A DNA stretch of 47,122 nt. It comes from Methanotrichaceae archaeon. GTDB lineage: Archaea > Halobacteriota > Methanosarcinia > Methanotrichales > Methanotrichaceae. The notes below the pieces were generated by a model. The model did not search any database. It was given only the letters and a program-made list of their open reading frames with translations, and was not told where the DNA came from. The DNA is taken from the NCBI GenBank assembly GCA_016927425.1, contig JAFGMR010000064.1:1-47122 (forward strand). The letters run 5' to 3'. The position numbers and the translations under genes were made by a program. Every line of letters starts with the position of its first letter. Within the stretch, counting starts at the first letter, position 1. Below are positions 27,230 through 35,097 of the stretch, in pieces.

Positions 27230-27619
27230 CTAGAGCTGAGGGGCGAGATCCCTCATCCTCTCAATGGTCTCCACGACGGAGGCGGCTTCCTTGCGCTTAT
27301 TCTCCTCCAGGTGCTCGATGATGCCAAGTATGGGGACTTCTAAGGAGTATATGGTCATCGGCCGACCTTGCCTTTCTTGCTTGACTTCGATCTCCCGTAG
27401 CCATTTACTCTCTCGCAGTACCTTGGCTGCTATGCTCACCTCAGGCTGCCTGAGACCAGTTGCGATCTCGATCTCCCTGGCGCTGGCTTCGCTCACGTTC
27501 TTGAGATACGCAAGCATTGTGGCCACATTCCGAGGCATACCCAAGTCTCGCAGGATCTCAATGAACTCAGCATCTTTGTCCCCAAGCACCTTGACCGCAA
27601 ATTCCCTCATGAAATGCAT
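27230..27619 (-). CDS. Winged-helix transcriptional regulator
   Basis: 129 residues. A helix-turn-helix runs through about 36-75 (RNVATMLAYLKNVSEASAREIEIATGLRQPEVSIAAKVLRES), then a wing (VKQERQGRPMTIYSLE) and a C-terminal helix (IIEHLEENKRKEAASVVETIERM) likely used for dimerising. It is close to ArsR/TrmB-type archaeal regulators. ATG codons at 27619 and 27610 are both possible. AT-rich TTATTATACTATTAA lies just upstream. It stands alone in a gene-poor region, so its targets are unknown. Confidence 0.75.
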   Translation of the reverse strand: MHFMREFAVKVLGDKDAEFIEILRDLGMPRNVATMLAYLKNVSEASAREIEIATGLRQPEVSIAAKVLRESKWLREIEVKQERQGRPMTIYSLEVPILGIIEHLEENKRKEAASVVETIERMRDLAPQL

Positions 27620-27668
27620 GTGGATCTTAATAGTATAATAATGATCTGGTCATATCAAAGTACTGGAA

Positions 27669-27797
27669 TTATAATCCCAATGGTGGGATTCGCGCCAGGC
27701 ATGCCGCCCTCAGTTCCTCCGGCTCGATCTGGTCGTAGATATCCGCCGCCTCCCACCGAGCGTCTCTTCGGCGCTCCTGGATGAATTCGCGATCCAT
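27669..27797 (-). pseudogene. 42-residue homologue of the peptide encoded at 29952-30215 (decayed copy)
   Basis: The minus strand encodes MDREFIQERRRDARWEAADI and then YDQIEPEELRAACLARIPPL before a stop at 27669-27671. It matches the C-terminal part of the frame at 29952-30215 (AADIYDQIEPEEL and ACLARIPPLG identical), with several synonymous third-base changes. The match continues a little upstream of the ATG (the residues RAGM/SAGM). It belongs to a duplicated segment and is shorter than its sister. Confidence 0.5.
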
Positions 27798-27835
27798 CCC
27801 GGCGCGGCGATCCCGGGGGCAGATGGCTGAGATGG

Positions 27836-27930
27836 ATTTTGTGGAGCATCGGCTCTATGATCCTTTGCGCCGCGGCCTATAAGCAGATCCATGTCCCGGT
27901 CGAGGCCGGCTGGAGCTTCTGGAGCGGTAG
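27836..27930 (+). pseudogene. Decayed duplicate of the 5' end of mmp11
   Basis: This segment aligns with 30411-30505 inside mmp11 without large gaps: ATTTTGTGGAGCATC and GGCCTATAAGCAGATCCATG match ATTTCGTGGAGCATC and GGCCTATAGGCAGATCCATG. In frame it starts FVEHRLYDPL (mmp11 has FVEHQLEDPY) and soon hits a stop. The remaining mmp11 sequence is not found after it. Confidence 0.7.
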
Positions 27931-27961
27931 AGATCGCTGGCGACATCGGCGCCACCCGCTT

Positions 27962-28006
27962 GCGCGCCCCGGGCAGGCGCGCCCCGGGCAGGCGCGCCTC
28001 GGGCAG
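27962..28006. repeat. Three tandem copies of a GC-only 15-bp unit
   Basis: The unit GCGCGCCCCGGGCAG occurs at 27962-27976 and 27977-27991 exactly, and at 27992-28006 with one change. A broken fourth unit follows. It lies in non-coding DNA and is a simple minisatellite. Confidence 0.85.
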
Positions 28007-28201
28007 GCGACGCCCGTGATCCGCGGCCAGCTCGCTTGCGGGGGGCTATGTGACGCTTCCGCCATTTGGCCATAGCGCGAGAGCTTGCGGGCTGCTGGGC
28101 GTGGGCGAGCGGGCGGTGATAGCTGGGGCGTCTCCTCTCAGGACTTCGTCGTTCCTGCAAACCCCGGACTGCGAGGTAAAAAGGGCATATATCATGCATA
28201 T

Positions 28202-28253
28202 GGATTAAAGCGCAATTTGCTTTGCATGCTTATGCGGCGGCGCCTCATATGCC
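28202..28253 (-). repeat. Degenerate ~50-bp repeat, copy 2
   Basis: Resembles 26889-26937. It runs into a nested inverted repeat: GGCGCC arms near 28239 and 28276 enclose CCCATAGC/GCTATTGGG arms near 28252-28271. The structure could fold as a long hairpin in RNA. Confidence 0.4.
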
Positions 28254-28318
28254 CCATAGCTTGCTATTGGGATGCGGCGCCGCAATCTTGCATTTAATTC
28301 AACTCGGTTGCTGGTTTT

Positions 28319-29578
28319 TTAGCTCAGGCTGCCCCCCCTCATCACGCCGTACGTCTCACCCATAAGAATGTGGTCACCTGAAGTCGCAGTCATTTCAAAC
28401 CCTGCGCTTTCCTGGAAGAGCATAACGAAATCAGACCCTCCAAACAGGAAATTCCCGAGCATGTCGCCCTTCTCATGAGTGGATCCCACCACAACATCCT
28501 CTTCAAAATTGACAGAAGAGACCTGCGCCATACCCATTGGAATTAGTGCCACTAGCCCATATCTTCCCGTATCCACTATTACATAACCACGGGTCTGAGA
28601 AAACTGCCAACCTGTCGAATCTATTGGATCATAATTGCCTTGTTCTGCGTCCCACGCCACCTCTAAAGCAACATTTTGCAATACGAGCTCTTTTTCTTTA
28701 ATTGTCCCGCCAACCGCAAAATGATAACGATGGTAGTCATTTACATTCAGGAAGGAGTGGGTGAGTACGCCATTGGCAAAGGCGTCCTTGTACGGACTGT
28801 CCTTCCCAAGCAGATCAGAGATATTGTAATAGCGCACGAGTTTGACTCCCAACCCGTCTTCTACCTGGATGCTTGAATTGTTATCAATTGCCCATGTTCC
28901 CTGAGGGACGGAATCAGCCGGTGAAACAACGACTGCCGAATCGTTAGGCGAAGCGATAGGCCGCGCATCAGGCGATTTTAGGTATCTGGAGAAAAATTGA
29001 TTAAATGTATTCCAGTTAGATGGGGACTCATACCAATCATTCTGCAAACCGTAGCGCGGGTCGTTATAAAACTCCTGATAAGTCATTTGGTTCCATGAAT
29101 CTTCGGTATCAAGGAACGCTCCCCATGCATTGGAGAAATTGAGCAACCATGGGGAAAAAGGTTCGTAGTACTGAATCGCATTCTTGTATAGGCTTTTATC
29201 TTCTAATTCGGGAAGAGGTTGGTCAAGCAGAAAATAAAAGTAACAGATACTTTGCAATATTTCGTCACGTGTGAGATTGGACGGATTCTCAATTACATCG
29301 CGTGGGATGAGTTCTGATGCACTGTCTATGAAATCATAGTAGTCCGACAAGCTCTGAACAGGATTCGTCGTTGGGTCGGGATTAATTTCCTTGGCTTCTG
29401 CGATCGATTTTTCCAACATGTCTTGGATTTCCGGATTCGTCTCCACTAAATCTATGAGATCTCTAGTAATCGGCTTGTGACCGTCGTCCGCTAGTGAAAC
29501 GATGCTTAAGGAAACGATCGATGCTGCAAATATTATCAATGCAAAAAAAAAGTTTATCTTATAAGTAGCTCTTTTCAT
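28319..29578 (-). CDS. Secreted phosphatidylserine decarboxylase-like protein
   Basis: 419 residues from the ATG at 29578, which has AGGAG 9 bp upstream; the ATG 9 bp earlier overlaps that site. A signal sequence (FFALIIFAASIVSLSIVSLA) comes first. A W/F-rich domain near 140-185 recalls the PSD-associated domain (PWLLNFSNAWGAFLDTEDSW). The decarboxylase core follows: FNQFFSRYLKSPDARPI, VVSPADSV, DYHRYHFAVGG, then the self-cleavage region GNFLFGGSDFVMLF, where Ser after GG would give the pyruvoyl group. In normal PSDs this is (F)G(G)ST. The family makes phosphatidylethanolamine or decarboxylates other substrates; here the substrate is unknown. The gene is clearly AT-richer than all neighbours and uses different codons, so it was probably acquired by transfer. 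No phosphatidylserine synthase is next to it. Confidence 0.75.
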   Translation of the reverse strand: MKRATYKINFFFALIIFAASIVSLSIVSLADDGHKPITRDLIDLVETNPEIQDMLEKSIAEAKEINPDPTTNPVQSLSDYYDFIDSASELIPRDVIENPSNLTRDEILQSICYFYFLLDQPLPELEDKSLYKNAIQYYEPFSPWLLNFSNAWGAFLDTEDSWNQMTYQEFYNDPRYGLQNDWYESPSNWNTFNQFFSRYLKSPDARPIASPNDSAVVVSPADSVPQGTWAIDNNSSIQVEDGLGVKLVRYYNISDLLGKDSPYKDAFANGVLTHSFLNVNDYHRYHFAVGGTIKEKELVLQNVALEVAWDAEQGNYDPIDSTGWQFSQTRGYVIVDTGRYGLVALIPMGMAQVSSVNFEEDVVVGSTHEKGDMLGNFLFGGSDFVMLFQESAGFEMTATSGDHILMGETYGVMRGGSLS

Positions 29579-29587
29579 ATATTTCAT

Positions 29588-29951
29588 CTCCTGATTCGTT
29601 AACTCTCATGTCTGGCACTAAATATTGGGCACTAAGGGTATATGTTAACTTCCCAACCTTATTTAGTTTTCCCTTTGGATGATGTTGCCGATATTCCGGA
29701 TTAATGTCTAGTCAAGAATCAATATGTTTAAATTCTAATTTATCACAATATGTTATTATCTCATGCAATAATGTGCAATTACAGAGTCCAGAATGTTTGG
29801 ACTTGATATATGCCATGCCTCCATTTTTAAATTTTTTCTATGGCATTTAATTCAGTCCCCATTCGATCCAGGAACATTTTCAGCTTTCATCCCTCGGGCA
29901 GCCGGGCCCAGAATGCAGTATCTGGCGTCTGCATAAACCATTTCGCATGAA
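29588..29951. other. AT-rich intergenic stretch
   Basis: No gene supported. Base composition matches the AT-rich PSD-like gene rather than the GC-rich core, so this is probably the 5' flank of the acquired segment. Several AATTTATC/TATAT stretches could be promoters, but none has clear spacing. Confidence 0.4.
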
Positions 29952-30215
29952 CTATGTTTCACCAGATATAGTTTCTCGTCCATTGTGCAAGAACCCGCCA
30001 TAACAATCAATCCCCAGAGGTGGGATACGCGCAAGGCATGCTGCCATTAGCTCCTCCGGCTCGATCTGGTCGTAGATATCCGCCGCCCTCCTTCGGGCTT
30101 CTCCTTTGGGCTCCTTGATAAGCTCGCTATCCATCCCGGCGCTGTGCAGCGATCCAATGCTGGCAACAGTAGGGGTGGCCCGGTCCTCCAGCTTGTCTGA
30201 GTCAGTATCATGCAA
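29952..30215 (-). CDS. Small hypothetical protein, duplicated at 27669-27797
   Basis: 87 residues of no recognised family. The core ARRRAADIYDQIEPEELMAA followed by CLARIPPLGIDCYG is preserved in the truncated sister at 27669-27797 with synonymous changes, which suggests that the protein was once selected. Upstream residues (SIGSLHSAGMDSELIKEPKG) are partly shared. An internal ATG at 30134 gives a 60-residue form that matches the sister's start. It may be the end of a longer lost protein. The coding call is weak. Confidence 0.35.
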   Translation of the reverse strand: MHDTDSDKLEDRATPTVASIGSLHSAGMDSELIKEPKGEARRRAADIYDQIEPEELMAACLARIPPLGIDCYGGFLHNGRETISGET

Positions 30216-30388
30216 GCCCGCGAGCGGTCACTGCCCTCTTGGCAACTTGCTCAGCTGCCCATTTGTCATGTGCCTTTGCCCCGCCGCCCTCAGCCCCCCT
30301 TCGCCGAACCGCGATCTCCCCGTCGAAGCCCCCATCCCTTGCCCCGCAGGCCCCCAATCCCCGAAGCGCCGCATTAATAACCGATCCA

Positions 30389-31306
30389 ATGGACGAGAGC
30401 CTTGAGGTGTATTTCGTGGAGCATCAGCTGGAGGATCCTTACGTCGTGGCCTATAGGCAGATCCATGCCCTGGTCGGGGAGGATCGGGTGGAGCTTTTGG
30501 AGCGTTCGACCTGTTATGGAGGATCGGCCTGGGCCAGGTACCATTACTCCAGGGGGCCGTTGATCATAAGCTCCAGAAACCTGGGTGACTGGTTCCGCTA
30601 CATGCTGCGGCCGGGAAAGTCCGATCTCGGGCTCGTCTCCTCGCAGAGGTCGGCAGGAATAGAAGCAGTCGAGGTTGACGGGGATGAGGTTAGTATCACC
30701 TACGTAGGCCTCGGGGGCGGGGGCGTCGGAGCCACGCTATCGCGGGCGCGGGCTGGTGACGTTCTGAGGCACGACCTGAGCGAGTCGGGAGGAGGGCGCG
30801 TTGCCAGAGGAACGATCGTCGTTCCCCGAAGGGAGCGCCTCATCATCGGCGTCGACGACACCGACTCCAAGACCGAGGGCGCGACATGGTCGCTCGTCCA
30901 TAACATTGCAACAGCGCTCGACCGGCGGGAAGCGCGTTACATCTCCCACTCGCTCGTCCAGCTCTTTCCAGTGCCGCACAAGACCCAGAACTGCGTCTCA
31001 ACCGTAGTCGAGTTCGCAGCCCTTCCTGGCGGATCCGACGGCCTTATGAGGGACTTCCAGGCCCTCCTCGAGAGGTACACGGTCTCCGAGGAGACTGGCC
31101 TCGTCGCCTGGAAGGCGTTCGATCCCTCCCCCCTCATCGCTTACGCGAAGCGCTGTCGGACGGAGAGGATATCTGTCGAGGACGCAATCCAGGCGGCAAG
31201 CGATGTCGGCGCAGAGGTTCTGATGGACGGACGCGGGATGATCGGAGCGCTTGCAGCGCTTCCATTCTGCGCAAAGCCCGATGAGTCGGTCGTTCCCGGT
31301 GGCTGA
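30389..31306 (+). CDS. mmp11: Methanogenesis marker protein 11
   Basis: 305 residues from the ATG at 30389; an in-frame start 150 bp upstream gives a low-complexity Pro/Ala extension not typical of the family. The hallmark is IIGVDDTDSKTEGATWSLVHNIA near 202-224, a DDTD metal/ATP-type motif shared with TiaS-like tRNA enzymes. AFDPSPL and GRGMIGALAALPF complete the family look. The protein is found in methanogens but its job is unknown; a nucleotide-dependent role is likely from the motif. The stop overlaps the next gene by 1 bp, so they act together. A decayed copy of its 5' end lies 2.6 kb upstream. Confidence 0.88.
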   Translation: MDESLEVYFVEHQLEDPYVVAYRQIHALVGEDRVELLERSTCYGGSAWARYHYSRGPLIISSRNLGDWFRYMLRPGKSDLGLVSSQRSAGIEAVEVDGDEVSITYVGLGGGGVGATLSRARAGDVLRHDLSESGGGRVARGTIVVPRRERLIIGVDDTDSKTEGATWSLVHNIATALDRREARYISHSLVQLFPVPHKTQNCVSTVVEFAALPGGSDGLMRDFQALLERYTVSEETGLVAWKAFDPSPLIAYAKRCRTERISVEDAIQAASDVGAEVLMDGRGMIGALAALPFCAKPDESVVPGG

Positions 31307-32871
31307 TGTACTCCAGCATCAAGGCCGCGGCCGAGGCTGTTGATGATGCAAGGGTAGATCTCGTTGCTTGCGTTCCCGGCTATCCCATAACCGACCTCGC
31401 CGAGGCCTTGTGCGGCGCAAGAGTCGCGGTCAACGAGAAGGTCGCGCTCGAGGTTGCGCTTGGCAGGTCCGCAAGCGGCGGGCGGTCGCTTGTCATAGTC
31501 AAGAACGTCGGGATGAACCTCCTCGCCGATCCCCTTGTGATATCGGCGACGATGACGATAGGCGCGGGGCTCGTCATCCTTGTCGGAGACGATATCGGGC
31601 CGGAGGGATCACAGGCCGAGATGGACAGCAGGTACTACGGCCCCCTCTCGATGCTGCCGCTGCTCGACTCAAGCGATACTTCCTCCCTCTATTCCACCCT
31701 GATCGAGGCGTTCTCCCTCTCAGAGAGGATGAGGGCTCCGGCAATCGTAAGAGCGACCTCCGGCGTCATCAAAAGCTCGGAAGGAGAACCTCCGGCGAGG
31801 AGGGTTTTGGCACCCCCTGCGGGGGGATTTGAGCGCGAGATCTGGGAGCTTACGGCTCGCGGGAGGCATCAGCGCTTCTACAAGAGGGCCTTTCCAATAG
31901 CATGCGAGGCGTCGGAAAGCTCCTCGCTAAACAGGATCTTCGGGGATGACGACCCCCGCATAGGGATAATTGCTTCCGGTCGGCCTGTAACGCTTGCGGC
32001 ATGGCTAGGCTATCCGGTGCTTGCATTAGGCTATGCCCATCCCCTGCCGGCGAACCTCATTCGATCGTTTCTGGAGAGGCATGAATTGGTGCTCGTTGCA
32101 GAGGAGCCGGGCCCCTTCATCGAATCCAGGGTTCAATTGAGGGGCGGGATCTTCGGCCGACTCACCGGCGATCTGCCTCAAGGGGAGGTTACCCTTGAGG
32201 GGTTGAGGAAGGCCCTCAACCGGATGGAGGCTGCCTCGCCCTTAACGGGCGCAGGGTCTGCCGCTTCGAAGCCTTCTTCGCCGCTCTGTTCGGAGGCTTT
32301 CTCGCCGCCTTCCCACAAGCCGCATGCCGCTTTTCCTGCTTCGCAGCCGCTTTTCGCCCCGACTTCTACTGAGGAGGAGAGGGCTCTTCCCGGCCGTAGG
32401 GGGATCTGCCCCGACTGCCCATATCTTCCGCTCTATAGGGCGCTTGCAAGCCTTGGAAAGACGGTTGCAGGGGATGCAGGATGCAGCATAATGGCTGTTA
32501 GGGACCCTCCAGCAGTCGATATGGTCTACGGCCTTGGCTCATCCATTGGTGTAGCCTCAGGCTTCGCCGAGAAGGGCATAGCGCTGATCGGAGACTACGC
32601 GCTAGCTCACTCGGGTCTCCAGGGTCTGATCAACGCCCTCTGGCAAGAGAGGCCCGTGCTCGTAGTCCTCCTGGAAAACGAGAGGGCTGCTATGACCGGC
32701 GGGCAGATGGTCCCCTCGGTTATGCCGGTTCTCGCGGCCCTGCTTCCGATAAGATCGATCGAGATGCCCATGGCAGAGAAGACCATCCGGGAGATCCTCC
32801 TCGATGAGATCTCCCGGCCGGGCATTGGCCTTCTCGCAGCAAGGGCGAGATGCCCGCGCTTTCAGCCCTAG
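31306..32871 (+). CDS. IorA-like thiamine-pyrophosphate enzyme, without ferredoxin domain
   Basis: 521 residues. The N-terminal half resembles the pyrimidine-binding domain of indolepyruvate:ferredoxin oxidoreductase alpha subunits (CVPGYPITDLAEAL, VNEKVALEVALG, VKNVGMNLLADPL). A low-complexity Pro/Ser/Ala linker spans about 310-365. The C-terminal TPP domain has GICPDCPYLPLYRAL, GDAGCSIMAVRDPP, GDYALAHSGLQGLINAL, and NERAAMTGGQ. IorA itself ends in two 4Fe-4S clusters; those are absent here. So it may decarboxylate or pass electrons via a partner. Tight coupling with mmp11 suggests a shared methanogen-specific function. Closest known chemistry: 2-oxoacid oxidation or decarboxylation. Confidence 0.8.
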   Translation: MYSSIKAAAEAVDDARVDLVACVPGYPITDLAEALCGARVAVNEKVALEVALGRSASGGRSLVIVKNVGMNLLADPLVISATMTIGAGLVILVGDDIGPEGSQAEMDSRYYGPLSMLPLLDSSDTSSLYSTLIEAFSLSERMRAPAIVRATSGVIKSSEGEPPARRVLAPPAGGFEREIWELTARGRHQRFYKRAFPIACEASESSSLNRIFGDDDPRIGIIASGRPVTLAAWLGYPVLALGYAHPLPANLIRSFLERHELVLVAEEPGPFIESRVQLRGGIFGRLTGDLPQGEVTLEGLRKALNRMEAASPLTGAGSAASKPSSPLCSEAFSPPSHKPHAAFPASQPLFAPTSTEEERALPGRRGICPDCPYLPLYRALASLGKTVAGDAGCSIMAVRDPPAVDMVYGLGSSIGVASGFAEKGIALIGDYALAHSGLQGLINALWQERPVLVVLLENERAAMTGGQMVPSVMPVLAALLPIRSIEMPMAEKTIREILLDEISRPGIGLLAARARCPRFQP

Positions 32872-32941
32872 GCAGAGGGGCCCGCGCTTCTCCGCCGAGC
32901 ATCGGGCGGCCTTCTTTCGCCCCTCTTTCCTGACCGGGATC

Positions 32942-34912
32942 TTAGGTCCTCACCGGCTCGGAGTAGAGCGCAGCCTGGGTGAGGGAATCGTCTGGATCGC
33001 TTCTCCTCTCACCGCGATTGAAGTAGGTGTACCCCTGAAGCGCTACGCGGAGCTCCTCTGCTATTCGCTCCGGATCCTCGATATCCCGCGCTGCAATGCT
33101 CCTTATGAACTCGTCCGTATCGTAGTTGAAGAACCGAAGGAGCTTGTCGCATGTATCGCCGGGGATCGTGTTGCAGATGCGCCAATTCCCCTCATCCACC
33201 ACGATATGGACCTCGTTTACGCAGCCGAGCAGGTTATGGAAATCGCCGAGGGTGTCCTGGTATGCCCCAAGGAGGAATATGCCCATGTAATAGTCCCCGT
33301 CGAGGTTGTGCATCTCAAGGCATTCCCTGGGCCCCCGCAGGCCTCCAAAGCGCTTGATCTCTCCGTCCGAGTCACAGGTAATATCGGCGATGGTTCCAGC
33401 AACGCTCGGCATCTCCCTGTGGCGGTGAAGCGGCATTATAGGGAATATCTGCTCTACCCCCCACATGTCGGGGACCGACTGGAAGAGGGAGAAGTTTCCT
33501 ATGTACTTCTGGCTGACCAGGCGCTTGAGCTCCGCGAACTCGGGAGCAGGATCGCCCGCCTGCCTTGCAAGAGCTGCCGCCTTCTGGCAGACCATCCAGA
33601 AGAGCGTCTCCCCCTTGGCTCGCTCCTCGAGGCCGATGTTTCCCAGGTTGAAGGCACTGAAGAGCTCGCTCCTGAGCTGGACTGCATCGTGATAGTGCTC
33701 CTTGTAGTTCTCGATGTTGATAGTCTTGAAGGCGAAGTGGAGATCCTCAATCTGGAGGGAGTCTCCCTTATGGGGATAGGGCAGGTAAAGGGTTCTCGAG
33801 TTCTTCTTTCCTATCACCTTGAAGACCAGGAACGAGTGGTATGCGGAAATCGCCCTCCCGCTCTCGGAGACGATCGTTGGGCAGCTGACCCCCTCCTCCT
33901 GGCAGATCTTCTGGAGTGTATAGACCACGTCGTTCGAGTACTCGCGGAGATTGTAGTTCGCGCTAGAAGGCTCTGACGTGCGCGATCCGTCGTAGTCGAC
34001 GCTAAGACCGCCGCCAACGTTGAAGTACTCGACGTCTGCCACCTTCTTGATCTTTGCATAGACCCGGGCGGCCTCGTTCATCGCCTCCTTGATCCTGCGG
34101 ATGTCGGTTATCTGAGAGCCTATGTGGAAGTGGAGCATCTTCAGACGGTCTAGGTGGCCCTTTTCCGAGAGAATCCTTATGACCTCCAGGGTCTCGCCCG
34201 TGGATAGGCCGAACTTCGACGACTCGCCACCGGACTCGGCCCATCTCCCGCTTCCCTTAGAGAATAGCTTGACACGGATTCCTATCTGGGGCACCTTCCC
34301 ATCGGAATGCTCGAGGATGTCGAGGAGCTCCTCGAAGAGGTCGACGACAACGATGATGTTGTTCATCCCCTGGAAGCTCGTCGCAAGCTTCAGGTATCCC
34401 TCGTCCTTGTAGCCGTTGCAAATGATGAGAGACTCCGGCGGAAGGTTCATCGAGAGGGCGCCGATCAGCTCTGCCTTTGTGCCGACCTCGATTCCCATGT
34501 TGTACTTTCGGCCATAGCGCAAGATGTACTCGATCACCTCTTTTCGCTGGTTGACCTTCATGGGAAAGACCGGCTGATATCTCCCGATGTATCTGAACTC
34601 GGATATCGACTCCTGGAATGCCCCGTTGATCTCATCGAGACGATCGTCTATTATCTGAGGGAACCGTAATAGTAGCGGAAACTGGACCTGGGCTGCCTCC
34701 AGCTCGCGGATTATGCCCATTACGTCCACCTCACTATCGGGATCCTTGCGGGGCTTTACAGTCAGATTGCCCGACTGGTTGATCGAGAAGTAGCCATTTC
34801 CCCACCGGTCCACGCGGTAGAGTTCGATTGAGTCGTCAACCTTCCACATGAGATCTTCTCCCGTCGCGACGTATCCGGCAGTAATAGCCATTGCCCCTAT
34901 TTCCCTCTCCAT
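32942..34912 (-). CDS. speA: Biosynthetic arginine decarboxylase (SpeA)
   Basis: 656 residues, the size of bacterial-type PLP arginine decarboxylases. PLP Lys is in FPMKVNQRKEV (~119). Further motifs: GVEVGTKAEL-like GIEVGTKAEL, HFHIGSQITDI, NVGGGLSVDYDGS, SESGRAIS and a late active-site segment ITCDSDGEI. It makes agmatine, the route to putrescine and spermidine. The start is either 34912, with GGAGAG close by, or the ATG at 34891. It is divergent from deoxyhypusine synthase, which uses spermidine, so the pair may be co-regulated. Most archaea use a pyruvoyl-type enzyme instead; the bacterial-type gene suggests ancient transfer. Confidence 0.94.
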   Translation of the reverse strand: MEREIGAMAITAGYVATGEDLMWKVDDSIELYRVDRWGNGYFSINQSGNLTVKPRKDPDSEVDVMGIIRELEAAQVQFPLLLRFPQIIDDRLDEINGAFQESISEFRYIGRYQPVFPMKVNQRKEVIEYILRYGRKYNMGIEVGTKAELIGALSMNLPPESLIICNGYKDEGYLKLATSFQGMNNIIVVVDLFEELLDILEHSDGKVPQIGIRVKLFSKGSGRWAESGGESSKFGLSTGETLEVIRILSEKGHLDRLKMLHFHIGSQITDIRRIKEAMNEAARVYAKIKKVADVEYFNVGGGLSVDYDGSRTSEPSSANYNLREYSNDVVYTLQKICQEEGVSCPTIVSESGRAISAYHSFLVFKVIGKKNSRTLYLPYPHKGDSLQIEDLHFAFKTINIENYKEHYHDAVQLRSELFSAFNLGNIGLEERAKGETLFWMVCQKAAALARQAGDPAPEFAELKRLVSQKYIGNFSLFQSVPDMWGVEQIFPIMPLHRHREMPSVAGTIADITCDSDGEIKRFGGLRGPRECLEMHNLDGDYYMGIFLLGAYQDTLGDFHNLLGCVNEVHIVVDEGNWRICNTIPGDTCDKLLRFFNYDTDEFIRSIAARDIEDPERIAEELRVALQGYTYFNRGERRSDPDDSLTQAALYSEPVRT

Positions 34913-35007
34913 ACTCTCCAGCTGAATTATTAGTTTGGATCATAACGATCAAACACCTCCTCTGTTACCCTGGCCCGCGGCCCAGGCCTGCCATAGGGTG
35001 CTCTTTT

Positions 35008-35018
35008 GGTATATAAAG
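35008..35018 (-). promoter_or_regulatory. Putative box A for speA
   Basis: The minus strand reads GCTTTATATACC, about 100 bp before the speA ATG. It is a strong TATA box and would give a leader of about 70 bases. Confidence 0.5.
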
Positions 35019-35034
35019 CTACATTACAGGCCAA

Positions 35035-35050
35035 TTTTATAAAAATATAA
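35035..35050 (+). promoter_or_regulatory. Putative box A for deoxyhypusine synthase
   Basis: TTTTATAAAAATATAA lies 48-63 bp before the ATG at 35098, with AGGGG next to the ATG. The speA and dys boxes are about 20 bp apart on opposite strands, so one region drives both genes. Confidence 0.55.
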
Positions 35051-35097
35051 ACCTCCTTGGACAATCTTTAAACGTCACTAGGATCTCTAAAGGGGCA

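Noticed and set aside
27855-28199. Minus-strand frame with APARG repeats
   Set aside because: The repeats come from the 15-bp GC minisatellite and the frame overlaps the mmp11 remnant; no sign of selection.
30239-30388. N-terminal extension of mmp11
   Set aside because: It is low-complexity Pro/Ala/Ser without family similarity. The DNA copy at 27836 shares sequence only from the MDESLEVYF region onward, and the ATG at 30389 gives the usual length.
32804-33976. 390-codon plus-strand frame opposite speA
   Set aside because: Antisense shadow of a clear SpeA; no family features and no ribosome site.
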